Notes under the pieces: generated by a model | The model's database searches: none | Seen by the model: only the letters and a program-made list of their open reading frames with translations | What the model was told of the DNA's origin: nothing | Position numbers and translations under genes: made by a program | Part shown: positions 31,568-40,096 of the stretch, piece after piece | How the letters are laid out: every line of letters starts with the position of its first letter | How positions within the stretch are numbered: the first letter of the stretch is position 1 | From: an uncultured Bacteroidales bacterium | GTDB taxonomy: Bacteria; Bacteroidota; Bacteroidia; Bacteroidales; UBA932 | Direction of reading: 5' to 3' | Assembly (NCBI GenBank): GCA_945487035.1 | Contig: CALYTI010000004.1 | Span: 1-64,000 of the forward strand | DNA: 64,000 nucleotides

Positions 31568-33397
31568 TTAGTTGTTCAGTTTCAAATGCTTTGTCCAGAA
31601 AGCCGCATCGGCGGCCATATCGTGCTGTCCCTGAGCTCCGCGGTAGCCGTGCATACCGTCAGGGTAAATCATCAGCTCGAACTGCTTGCCCGCCTGCTGC
31701 AGGGCGTCGATGAGCTGAAGGGTGTTCTGGAAATGCACATTGTCGTCCCCGGTGCCGTGGGTAAGCTTGAGGCAGCTGCGGGTATCGTCATAGCACTCCA
31801 CATAGTTGAGCACACGGGCTGTGGCGTAACCCTCAGGGTTGCGCTGCGGAGTGTCCATAAAGCGCTCGGTGTAGTGGGTGTCATAGAGTTCCCAGTCATA
31901 GACTCCCCCGCCGGCGATGCCGCAACGGAAGATTTCCGGATGGGTGAAGACCAGCATTGCGGTCATAGTGCCTCCGAAGGAGAAGCCCTCGACTCCTATC
32001 CTTTCGGCATCCACATAAGGCAGGCTCTGGAAATAGCGGCCCCAGGCGCAGAAATCCTCGACCGGCACGCTAACGAGGTCCCTGTAGATGAGGTCTATGT
32101 CGGCGCGGCCGTTGTGCCCTGCCGCCCTGCTGTCGGCTACGACTTTGATTATGCCGTTGTTGTAATACCAGAAATCGCGCTGCGAAGGGCCCCTGCGCCA
32201 GGAATCATAGACATAAGGCGTGTCCGGGCCTCCATATATTTCCATCACCAGAGGATACTGCTTTTCCGGGTCGAAGTCCTTCGGGAAGGCGATTTTTGCA
32301 GGCAGGGAGGTGCCGTCCCCAAGGGTGAGGCGTATGATTTCCCATTGCGGGCGCTCCTCCTCCTGAGGGGCTGCCTTCTTTTCTATATGGCCCCTGGCTT
32401 TTCCTGTCTTGAAGCTGTATCTGACAGGTGGGGTGTTGCAGGTGGAGAGGTCTGCCTTGAATTTGGACCAGTCGTCGGAGAACTCCACATTGGAAACGGA
32501 GAAGTTCGGATTGGTAAGAGGCTGCACGGCTCCGCTGCGGTCCAGGCGGTAGAGGGTGCACCTCACATCGCTGTCCCTGTAGGCGGTGAAATATATATCG
32601 CCCCTGGCGCTGTCCATTCCGAGCAGCTTCACCCTCCAGTTAGGGCCGTCGGTAAGGCGCTTGAAGATGCTGCCGTCGTAGGAGAGGAAATAGAGCTGTT
32701 GCCAGCCTGTCTCGAAATCGCGCACCATCACAAGACCCTCAGGGCCGAAAAGCATATCTTCCATCCACTTGGTCCAGGTATGGTACTCTTCGGTATATAT
32801 GCTTGAAAGCGAACCGTCCTGCGCACTCACGGCAAAGAGCTCGAGCTGCTGCTGGACACGCGGCATCCTCTGCACAAAGAGCCGCTGCGAATCGTCACCC
32901 CAGAACGGGGTGCCGAAATACTGGTCCTGGGAGTAATCAAAATCTGCCCATACCGTCGTCTGAGGCTCGTCAAGGGAGATGATGCCGATGCGGCAGCCCG
33001 GGTTGGTGTCTCCGGCCTTCGGATAACGGGTCTGCGAGAGGCTGCCGTATTTGCCGCAGGCGCTGTAAATCGGAAACATAGCCACCTGGCTGTTGTCGAA
33101 GCGGTAGAAGGCCAGCTTGCGGGAGTCCGGACTCCACCAGAAGGCCCTGTAGTTGGACTGACGTCCGAAGATTTCCTCATAATAGACCCAGGAGGCATAG
33201 CCGTTGAGTATGAGCTCTGACCCGTCGTCAGTGAGTCGCAGGGTGGCACCTGAAGCGAGCTCGCGCACATAGAGGTCGTGGTGAGCGTCGGTGAAAGCTT
33301 CCCATTTGCCGTCAGGCGAAAGGGTGTTGTTGAATTCCTGAGCTCCGGCCATAAGGGCGGCAAGCAGGCAGGCAAGTATCAGTATTGTCTTTTTCAT
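31568..33397 (-). CDS. S9 dipeptidyl peptidase IV-type protease
   Basis: A 609-residue exported prolyl peptidase with signal MKKTILILACLLAALMAGA. It has an N-terminal eight-bladed propeller with DPP-IV landmarks (NYRAFWWSPDSRKLAFYRFD, YEEIF providing the Glu of the substrate-binding pair) and a C-terminal alpha/beta hydrolase with GFSFGG (Ser473), GTGDDNVHFQN (Asp551/552) and DGMHGYRG (His583). It removes Xaa-Pro dipeptides in the periplasm. At 609 residues it is shorter than the usual 700-740. The start overlaps the helicase stop (ATGA). Confidence 0.88.
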   Translation of the reverse strand: MKKTILILACLLAALMAGAQEFNNTLSPDGKWEAFTDAHHDLYVRELASGATLRLTDDGSELILNGYASWVYYEEIFGRQSNYRAFWWSPDSRKLAFYRFDNSQVAMFPIYSACGKYGSLSQTRYPKAGDTNPGCRIGIISLDEPQTTVWADFDYSQDQYFGTPFWGDDSQRLFVQRMPRVQQQLELFAVSAQDGSLSSIYTEEYHTWTKWMEDMLFGPEGLVMVRDFETGWQQLYFLSYDGSIFKRLTDGPNWRVKLLGMDSARGDIYFTAYRDSDVRCTLYRLDRSGAVQPLTNPNFSVSNVEFSDDWSKFKADLSTCNTPPVRYSFKTGKARGHIEKKAAPQEEERPQWEIIRLTLGDGTSLPAKIAFPKDFDPEKQYPLVMEIYGGPDTPYVYDSWRRGPSQRDFWYYNNGIIKVVADSRAAGHNGRADIDLIYRDLVSVPVEDFCAWGRYFQSLPYVDAERIGVEGFSFGGTMTAMLVFTHPEIFRCGIAGGGVYDWELYDTHYTERFMDTPQRNPEGYATARVLNYVECYDDTRSCLKLTHGTGDDNVHFQNTLQLIDALQQAGKQFELMIYPDGMHGYRGAQGQHDMAADAAFWTKHLKLNN

Positions 33398-34806
33398 ACG
33401 AAGAATCTGTCAGGGAAATTGACGAGGTAAACTTTTTCCACCGCCCTCGTCAGTGCGGTATAAAGCCATTTGAGGTCATCGGGGCTCTGGTCCGGCATCC
33501 AGAACGGACAGTCGATGAAAACGCATTTCCATTGCCCGCCCTGCGATTTGTGGCAGGTGACGGCCTGGGCGTATTTGAGCTGCAGGGCGTTGTAGTACGG
33601 GTCTTCGCGCACGGCATTGTAGCGCTTGCGCTTGGAGCTGATATCGGCATAATCCGCATCCACCCCTCTGTAGAGAGCGTTCTGCAGCTCTGCGCTGAGG
33701 CTGGCGGACTCGGACTCCAGGGTGTCGAGACAGACCTTGGCGTGCACCTGCTCGTCATCGTAGTCCGGAAAGCTGAGAACCGCATCGGCGAAATGCAGGC
33801 CGTAGCGCTGCTCGTAGCCGCCTATCCTGCGCAGCTCGGCAATATCTCCGTTGGCAATATAGCCCATCTGTGAATCCTGCTCCAGGAATTGGTAGCAGTT
33901 CTTGACTATCATCAGTTTGTCTCCGCGCAGCAGCCTTTCCTCCTTGAACTGGACCGTGGAGCGTATGCCGAGGTTGTAGCGTATTGCCATCTTGTTGGAG
34001 CGGCAGAGGACTATGGTCTCATCCTCCCCGTAAGTCTCGTAGGCGGAGGAAAGCGTGTCGATGAGGCGGTCTCCGCTCACCCTTTCCACATCGGAGCAGC
34101 CGCGAAGGTCCAGCTTTATGCTGCCGGCCAGAAGGTCGCGACGAAGGATGGTGGCATTGCGCAGAATCCCGGAGCTCTCGGCCTGGCGCACTACGGTGGA
34201 AAGCTCCTCGAACATCACTCCCCCATAAACGGAAATGAAATCCTTTGCAAGTGCGGGACTTTCGTCCATTCCCACTGGAGGGAGCTGGGCGCTGTCCCCC
34301 ACGAGCACCAGACGGCAGTCCACTCCCGAGCGCACGAAGCTTATCAGGTCGTCCAGCAGATTGCCCGAGCCGAAGATGGAGGAGACATTTTCGAGGGGAG
34401 TATCAATGCCTATGAGCGAGGCCTCATCCACAACGAAGAGGGTGCTTCGGGCTTTGTTCGGATTGAGGGTGAAGTTGCCTACACCTTCGCTCGAGACCCC
34501 TTTCTGGCGGTATATGCATTTGTGTATCGTCTGGGCGGGGGCGCCCGCAAAGCCGCTGAGCACCTTGGCGGCGCGTCCGGTAGGGGCGAGCAGCACGGAA
34601 TTGATTCCGTAGTCCTTCAGGGAATTGATGACAGCGGCAAGAGCCGAGGTTTTTCCGGTGCCGGCATAGCCGTTCACTACCAGGATATCGGCATCATCTC
34701 CGGCAAGGAACTCTCCCATAGTGTGGAACAGTCTTGCCTGGCACGGGGTGGGTTCGTAGCCGAACTTCCCCAGGAAACCGTTTTCGAAGAAGGCCGCCCT
34801 GTCCAT
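33394..34806 (-). CDS. RecD-like superfamily 1 DNA helicase
   Basis: A 470-residue SF1B helicase. Walker A is GYAGTGKTS (Lys52), motif Ia LLAPTGRAAKVLS, Walker B VVDEAS, motif III VGDSAQLPPVG, motif V/VI AVTCHKSQGGQWKCVFID and YTALTRAVEKVYLV. The PTGRAA and AQLPPVG strings are typical of RecD/Dda-like proteins. It lacks the RecD2 N-terminal domain. Likely an ATP-dependent 5'-3' helicase in repair or replication. It starts 1 nt after the HAMP-like gene. Confidence 0.88.
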   Translation of the reverse strand: MDRAAFFENGFLGKFGYEPTPCQARLFHTMGEFLAGDDADILVVNGYAGTGKTSALAAVINSLKDYGINSVLLAPTGRAAKVLSGFAGAPAQTIHKCIYRQKGVSSEGVGNFTLNPNKARSTLFVVDEASLIGIDTPLENVSSIFGSGNLLDDLISFVRSGVDCRLVLVGDSAQLPPVGMDESPALAKDFISVYGGVMFEELSTVVRQAESSGILRNATILRRDLLAGSIKLDLRGCSDVERVSGDRLIDTLSSAYETYGEDETIVLCRSNKMAIRYNLGIRSTVQFKEERLLRGDKLMIVKNCYQFLEQDSQMGYIANGDIAELRRIGGYEQRYGLHFADAVLSFPDYDDEQVHAKVCLDTLESESASLSAELQNALYRGVDADYADISSKRKRYNAVREDPYYNALQLKYAQAVTCHKSQGGQWKCVFIDCPFWMPDQSPDDLKWLYTALTRAVEKVYLVNFPDRFFV

Positions 34807-34807
34807 A

Positions 34808-35650
34808 TCATTCAGTCTTGCTTCCCGATTTCAGGGCTGTGATGCGGCGGCGCAGCTGGTCGTTTTCTTCGGCAAGCTCGCGTATGCCGTCATTTATCTG
34901 CTTTATCTGGTCGTCGCCCTCGAAGTCCACATTGTATTTGCGGTTCTGGGTGGAATGGCGCTTGAGGGCTGCCGCTATCCTGTAGAGCGGCTTGACATAG
35001 TAGAACTGCAGGAAGAAAAGCAGCATCAGCACAAGTACCAGCCCCACTCCGGCAGTCACGATTCCGGGCATAATGCTGCGGTAGTAGCCGCTGTCGAAGT
35101 CCTCCGACTTGCCCCGGAGATTCTCGTATATGGCCTGTGAAAGCAGGTCTATGGAGCGCCTCAGCCTCTGGTAGCGCGGCTGCAGACGGTTGAAGTACCA
35201 CTCCCTGGTGTCGATGAAATCGGAAGAATAGACCTCCGGAAGTTCAAGGGAGGTAAGCATATAGGCTGCATAGGAATACTCTACGGAGTCTGCGAGCGCC
35301 AGGGTGGAAGCATTGCTCTCCTTCAGTGCGGTTCGGAGCCTGTCGCATTTGTCCATAAAGGACTCGGCATCGAACAGAGGCATCTGCTGCCCGCTGCCGT
35401 CACCAATCAGGGCAAGAAGGTCAAGATTGTACTCGTTGGCAACATCGGAGAGCTGCCTTGCCACATTGATGCTGTTGATATCTTTGGAGATTCCATCCGA
35501 GACATAGCGGCTCATTTTGGAATACTCCATTACCGAAATTACGCTTGACAGAAGAAGAACTGTCGCAATAGCACCGAGACTCAGGGAGAGTTTCGGACTT
35601 ATTCCCAGCTTCAGTTCTTTTTTACTTTTTTTCGCTTTCGCGGACGCCAT
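34808..35650 (-). CDS. Two-helix membrane protein with HAMP-like tail
   Basis: A 280-residue protein: a basic cytoplasmic N-terminus (KAKKSKKELKLG), TM1 ~22-42, a helical extracytoplasmic domain ~45-190 of the four-helix-bundle sensor type (VARQLSDVANEYNLDLLALI), TM2 ~194-217 (VTAGVGLVLVLMLLFFLQFY), then VKPLYRIAAALKRHST as the start of a HAMP-like linker and a C-terminal coiled coil (IKQINDGIRELAEENDQLRR). There is no kinase, cyclase or methyl-accepting output domain. It heads the seven-gene operon. Possibly a signalling scaffold; function unknown. Confidence 0.7.
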   Translation of the reverse strand: MASAKAKKSKKELKLGISPKLSLSLGAIATVLLLSSVISVMEYSKMSRYVSDGISKDINSINVARQLSDVANEYNLDLLALIGDGSGQQMPLFDAESFMDKCDRLRTALKESNASTLALADSVEYSYAAYMLTSLELPEVYSSDFIDTREWYFNRLQPRYQRLRRSIDLLSQAIYENLRGKSEDFDSGYYRSIMPGIVTAGVGLVLVLMLLFFLQFYYVKPLYRIAAALKRHSTQNRKYNVDFEGDDQIKQINDGIRELAEENDQLRRRITALKSGSKTE

Positions 35651-35685
35651 TTTTAAATTTTTTGAAAAAATTTCTAAAATACCCT

Positions 35686-35693
35686 CAAATATA
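35686..35693 (-). promoter_or_regulatory. -7 box (TATATTTG) of the HAMP-like/helicase operon
   Basis: On the minus strand TATATTTG lies 35 nt before ATG 35650 and 14 nt from the divergent ROK gene's -7 box at 35708-35715. Confidence 0.5.
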
Positions 35694-35707
35694 CGAAATG
35701 TTTTTAA

Positions 35708-35715
35708 TAAATTTG
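35708..35715 (+). promoter_or_regulatory. -7 box (TAAATTTG) of the ROK gene
   Basis: TAAATTTG lies 32 nt before ATG 35748, giving a leader of about 25 nt. No good -33 box at the expected spacing. Confidence 0.45.
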
Positions 35716-35747
35716 TGAGTTAATACTATATCAAAAGAATAAAAAAT

Positions 35748-36920
35748 ATGACGAAGTTGAAGCCTATAGAAAAAGACATTCTGAGGCTTTGCATAGAAAA
35801 CGATACCTACAGCATCGCGGATTTCAGCAAGAGCCTCAATGTCAGTGTTCCTACCATAACGAAGACCGTTCTGGATATGATAGAACGCGGACTTCTGCAG
35901 GATGAGGGCAAGGTCGGCACCAAGGGCGGACGACGTCCCAGCATTTATGGGCTCAATCCTGATGCCGGTTATTTTGTAGGCGTTGACATTTCCAGGCAGC
36001 ATTTCCATCTTGCCGTCTGCGACTTCAAGGGCAATCTGCTGGCTTTCATCCCGGAGATTCCTTTCGTTCTGGAAGCAAATGCCGATTCTTTCAAGAAAAT
36101 CTGCCAGTGCGTCAAGGACGAAGTTGCCAAAACAGGCATACACTGGGACAAGGTTCTGGGAGTAGGCGTAAGCCTCTCCGGAAGGGTTAATCCGGAAAAG
36201 GGCTATTCGCTGACCTATTTCGTAAGCGACGATATTCCTATGCGCATTCTCTTCGAGCAGCAGCTGGAAGTGCCTGTGAACATCGAAAACGACTCCAGGG
36301 CGATGACCTACGGAGAATATATGCATCTGGGCAAGGATGCCGACAAAAATATGATATTCATCAACCTCAGCTGGGGCTTGGGCATGGGAATGATACTTGG
36401 CGGCGAACTGTACTACGGCAAGTCCGGTTTTTCCGGAGAGATAGGCCACTTCCCCGTTCTCGACAACAACCTTATCTGCCGTTGCGGCAAGGTTGGCTGC
36501 CTGGAAACCGGCGCATCCGGAAGCGCTCTGCACCGGATGATATTGGAGAAGATTTCTTCGGGGCGCAAGTCATCGCTGGCCAAAATATTTGCCCAGAAGG
36601 GAGAAATCCACCTCAACGACATTCTGGATGCAGTAAAGAATGAGGATGTGCTTGCCATCGAGTGCATTGAGACAGTGGGTTCCACTCTCGGACAGGGTCT
36701 TGCAGGTGTTATCAATATCTTCAATCCGGGGCTGGTGGTAATCGGCGGACGCCTGATTGTGGGCAAGGATTATCTTATGCTCCCTATCAAGACTGCCGTC
36801 AACAGGTATTCCCTTTCCAAGGTCAGCTCGGATACCCGCTTCAAATTCTCCGAACTCGGTCTGAAAGCCGCCGGTGTGGGAGATTGCCTGCTGAGCCGCT
36901 CCAAAATACTCGGAATTTAA
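35748..36920 (+). CDS. ROK-family transcriptional regulator (NagC-like)
   Basis: A 390-residue protein. Residues 1-~75 are a MarR-like winged HTH (KPIEKDILRLCIENDTYSIA, SLNVSVPTITKTVLDMIERG). The rest is an ROK sugar-kinase fold: VGVDISRQHFHLAVCDFKGN, ENDSRAMTYGE, INLSWGLGMGMILGGELYYG, SGEIGHFPVL and the zinc motif CRCGKVGCLE. Such proteins repress sugar genes and are released by a sugar or sugar phosphate. It lies 12 nt upstream of a sialate O-acetylesterase, so an amino-sugar or sialic-acid ligand is a reasonable guess. Confidence 0.88.
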   Translation: MTKLKPIEKDILRLCIENDTYSIADFSKSLNVSVPTITKTVLDMIERGLLQDEGKVGTKGGRRPSIYGLNPDAGYFVGVDISRQHFHLAVCDFKGNLLAFIPEIPFVLEANADSFKKICQCVKDEVAKTGIHWDKVLGVGVSLSGRVNPEKGYSLTYFVSDDIPMRILFEQQLEVPVNIENDSRAMTYGEYMHLGKDADKNMIFINLSWGLGMGMILGGELYYGKSGFSGEIGHFPVLDNNLICRCGKVGCLETGASGSALHRMILEKISSGRKSSLAKIFAQKGEIHLNDILDAVKNEDVLAIECIETVGSTLGQGLAGVINIFNPGLVVIGGRLIVGKDYLMLPIKTAVNRYSLSKVSSDTRFKFSELGLKAAGVGDCLLSRSKILGI

Positions 36921-36932
36921 GACCCGCATATA

Positions 36933-38378
36933 ATGAAAAGATTGCTCTTCTCTCTTGCAGCCGCCCTTATCTGCATTTCGGCGGCCGCACGCTTAAGCGT
37001 TAAGGAACCTTGCAGTGACGGTATGGTGCTCCAGCAGCAGACTTCCGCCCTCGTATGGGGACACTGCAGCCCGGGAGCCAAAATCAGCGTCAAGGCTTCC
37101 TGGGACAACAAGACCGTCAAGGTAACGGCAGACAGCAGCGGTACCTGGCGCGCACGGCTCCAGACCCCGGAGGCTTCCTATACTCCCTGGACCATTGAGG
37201 TGAAGGGTGACGGGGAGCGTATGCTGCTGCGCGATGTGCTGGTCGGTGAGGTATGGCTCGCAAGCGGCCAGTCTAATATGGAAATGCCTATGCACGGCTA
37301 CTCTTCCAGCACCGTTGAAGGGGCCGCAGACGCCATTGCACTGTCCGTGAAGCTGGTGGGCAAGATGCGTATGTTTACGGTCAAAGTAACTGAGTCAGAG
37401 GAGATTCTGGATGATGTTGCAAACGGCACCGGCTGGAAGGACCCGCTTCCGGAGAACACCCGATGGATGAGCGCTACCGCCTTCTTTTTTGCCCGCAGGC
37501 TGCAGGAAGTGCTGGATGTGCCGGTAGGCATCATTTCCTTCGCACGCGGAGGGGCCCGGGTCGAGAGCTGGCTTCCGAAGACTGTGCTGGAGGCATACGG
37601 GGACGAGGATTTGTCTCCCGAAACGGTTGCCGCACGCCAGTGGGGCAAGCCTTATATGATGTACCACGGGATGCAGCACCCGATTCAGGGCTATACCGCC
37701 AAGGGCTTCATCTGGTATCAGGGATGCTCCAATGTGGGGCTGCACGATACTTTCGTTCAGAGGATGAGCGATATGGTGGCCCTTTGGAGAAGCGACTGGG
37801 GAGACGAGGACAATGCTATGCCTTTCTATCAGGTTGAGATTACTCCTTACGACTATGCCAACGAGCCGGGCCAGGGCGGCCAGGCCTGCCTGCTGCGCGC
37901 AGCCCAGCTCGAAAGCACCAAGGTGATTCCGAACTCGGCCATAGTGATTACGGACGATCTGGTGAAGCCTTGGGAGTATGACAACATACATCCTTCAATG
38001 AAGGAGCCGGTCGGCTGCAGGCTTGCCGCCCTCGCCCTGAACCGAGACTACGGCTTCCCGGGGATACGCATAGACTACCCTCAGGCGCAGGGTGCCAGGA
38101 TGCAGGCGGACGGACTGGTGAAAGTGAGTATGAGCGGAGCCCGCAACGGCTTTGACAGGTGCCATATGATAGAGGGCCTGGAAGTGGTGGATGCGGCAGG
38201 CAGCGTACACAAAATCAGCGATATCATCTACGACTGGAACGGCAACATCCTGGTGGATGTGAGAACAATAACGGACCCTCGTGAGGTCCGTTACTGCTGG
38301 GGAGATTTCGTGCCGGGCAATCTCCACAATATCGAGGCCAACCCGGTAGCCCCTTTCTGCTGCCCTATAGAATATTAA
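36933..38378 (+). CDS. Sialate O-acetylesterase (SGNH hydrolase)
   Basis: A 481-residue exported esterase, signal MKRLLFSLAAALICISAAA. The catalytic serine motif is ASGQSNMEM (Ser114) and the Asp-His pair lies in YDNIHPSMKEPVG. Two conserved positions are altered from the commoner spelling: FARGGARVESW where many members have a Gly-Thr pair, and WYQGCSN where WYQGESN is usual. It removes O-acetyl groups from sialic acid or from acetylated plant glycans. Its stop interlocks with the convergent glnS stop (TTAA). Confidence 0.87.
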   Translation: MKRLLFSLAAALICISAAARLSVKEPCSDGMVLQQQTSALVWGHCSPGAKISVKASWDNKTVKVTADSSGTWRARLQTPEASYTPWTIEVKGDGERMLLRDVLVGEVWLASGQSNMEMPMHGYSSSTVEGAADAIALSVKLVGKMRMFTVKVTESEEILDDVANGTGWKDPLPENTRWMSATAFFFARRLQEVLDVPVGIISFARGGARVESWLPKTVLEAYGDEDLSPETVAARQWGKPYMMYHGMQHPIQGYTAKGFIWYQGCSNVGLHDTFVQRMSDMVALWRSDWGDEDNAMPFYQVEITPYDYANEPGQGGQACLLRAAQLESTKVIPNSAIVITDDLVKPWEYDNIHPSMKEPVGCRLAALALNRDYGFPGIRIDYPQAQGARMQADGLVKVSMSGARNGFDRCHMIEGLEVVDAAGSVHKISDIIYDWNGNILVDVRTITDPREVRYCWGDFVPGNLHNIEANPVAPFCCPIEY

Positions 38379-40033
38379 TTCTCAGGCTTATAGGAATCCT
38401 TGAGCGTCACGGTTCTGTTGAAGACCGGATGCTCAGGGGTGCTGTCGGCATCCTTTACATAGTAGCCCACGCGCTCGAACTGCACTGCAAGGCCTGAGGC
38501 GTCTTCGAGCAGTGCCGGCTCGGCGTAGCCCTTCACTACCACAAGGCTCTCAGGATTCAGGAAGTCCTTGTAGTCCTTATCCTCAGGCACCTGGCTCATA
38601 TCCGCGAGGGTGAAGAGGCGGTCGTATTTGCGCAGCTCGACTTCCTTCATATAGGCTGTGGATACCCAGTGGATGGTGCCCTTGACGGAGCGCCACTCGC
38701 CGCTGCCCGGCCTGGTTGAAGGGTCGTAGGTGCACTTGAGCTCTACCACACGGCCATTTTCGTCCTTGATGACCTCATTGCATTTGATGATGTAGGTGTA
38801 TTTGAGACGCACTTCCCCGTCCGGTTTGAGGCGGAAGAACTTCTTAGGAGCATCCTCCATAAAGTCCGCCCTGTCGATGAGCAGTTCGCCTGTGAAAGGC
38901 ACCTTGCGGCTCGCACCCTCAGGGTCTGCAGGGTTGAGCGGGCAGTCGTACCATTCTACCTGACCTTCAGGCCAGTTGGTGAGAGTCACCTTGATTGGGT
39001 CGTCCACTACCATATAGCGGTTGGAACGGGCATTGAGGTCCTGGCGCACGCACCATTCGAGGAGCTGCAGGTCAATGAGCTGGTCACGCTTGGTGACTCC
39101 GATTTTGTCGCAGAACATCTTGAGGGACTCGGCGGTATAGCCGCGGCGCCTTACTCCGCAGAGCGTAGGCATACGGGGATCGTCCCAGCCCGATACGAGG
39201 CCCATCTGCACGAGTTCTAGGAGCTTGCGCTTGGACATCAGGGTATAGGTGAGGTTGAGTCTTGCGAACTCATACTGGTGGGACGGATAAATGCCGAGAG
39301 TCTCGATAAACCAGTCGTAGAGCGGACGGTGCACATCGAACTCGAGGGTACAGATGGAGTGGGTGATATGCTCTATGGAGTCGCACTGGCCGTGGGTGTA
39401 GTCGTACATAGGATATATGCACCATTTGTCACCCGTGCGGTGGTGGTGTGCGTGCTTGATGCGGTAGAGAAGCGGGTCGCGGAACATCATATTCGGATGT
39501 GCCATATCGATTTTGGCGCGGAGCACCTTCTCGCCGTCGGCATATTTGCCCTCCTTCATCTCACGGAAGAGACGGAGGTTCTCCTCGACGCTGCGGTTGC
39601 GGTAAGGACTCTCGATGCCCGGCTTGTCCACGGTGCCGCGGTGTGCGGAGATTTCCTCCTGGGTTTCGTCATCCACATAGGCGAGACCGCGCTTGATAAG
39701 CTCCTCGGCCCACTCGTAGAGCTGGTCGAAGTAGTCCGATGCGTAGCACTCCTTCTCCCACTGGAAGCCGAGCCACTTGATGTCTTCCTTGATGGCATCA
39801 ACATATTCGGTGTCCTCCTTGGTAGGATTGGTGTCGTCGTAGCGCAGGTTGGTCTTGCCACCGTACTTCTGGGCAAGTCCGAAATTTATGCAAAGGCTCT
39901 TGGCGTGTCCAAGATGGAGATATCCGTTCGGTTCCGGAGGGAAGCGGGTAAGAATGGAGCTTACTTTTCCGGTTTTCAGGTCATTTTCAATAATCTCTTC
40001 GAGAAAATTGAGCTTCTTTACTTCTTCTTCCAT
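38375..40033 (-). CDS. glnS: Glutaminyl-tRNA synthetase
   Basis: A 552-residue class I synthetase. The HIGH motif is YLHLGHAKS (His40, His43), preceded by the GlnRS signature RFPPEPNG; the KMSKS motif is MSKRKL. The RGYTAESLKMFCDKIGV segment and C-terminal beta-barrel anticodon-binding domain (DFLNPESLVVVKGYAEPALL) distinguish it from GluRS. It charges tRNA-Gln directly, so this organism does not depend only on the amidotransferase route. Transcribed from a promoter that abuts that of yicC. Confidence 0.95.
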   Translation of the reverse strand: MEEEVKKLNFLEEIIENDLKTGKVSSILTRFPPEPNGYLHLGHAKSLCINFGLAQKYGGKTNLRYDDTNPTKEDTEYVDAIKEDIKWLGFQWEKECYASDYFDQLYEWAEELIKRGLAYVDDETQEEISAHRGTVDKPGIESPYRNRSVEENLRLFREMKEGKYADGEKVLRAKIDMAHPNMMFRDPLLYRIKHAHHHRTGDKWCIYPMYDYTHGQCDSIEHITHSICTLEFDVHRPLYDWFIETLGIYPSHQYEFARLNLTYTLMSKRKLLELVQMGLVSGWDDPRMPTLCGVRRRGYTAESLKMFCDKIGVTKRDQLIDLQLLEWCVRQDLNARSNRYMVVDDPIKVTLTNWPEGQVEWYDCPLNPADPEGASRKVPFTGELLIDRADFMEDAPKKFFRLKPDGEVRLKYTYIIKCNEVIKDENGRVVELKCTYDPSTRPGSGEWRSVKGTIHWVSTAYMKEVELRKYDRLFTLADMSQVPEDKDYKDFLNPESLVVVKGYAEPALLEDASGLAVQFERVGYYVKDADSTPEHPVFNRTVTLKDSYKPEN

Positions 40034-40056
40034 AAGGCTGGTTTAATAAAATCGGA

Positions 40057-40073
40057 CAAATATAGTATATTTG
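40057..40073. promoter_or_regulatory. Back-to-back divergent -7 boxes (glnS/yicC)
   Basis: CAAATATAGTATATTTG is a 17 nt perfect palindrome: a minus-strand TATATTTG (40064-40057, for glnS, leader ~20 nt) and a plus-strand TATATTTG (40066-40073, for yicC, leader ~20 nt) separated by a single G. TTTA at 40042 could be a weak -33 for yicC. Simultaneous polymerase binding at both boxes looks impossible. Confidence 0.65.
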
Positions 40074-40096
40074 CGGCAGTTTTTAATACTCTTGCA

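Noticed and set aside
39278-40096. 273-codon upstream extension of yicC
   Set aside because: Runs antisense through glnS and across the divergent promoters; the YicC family starts at MVKSMTGYG.
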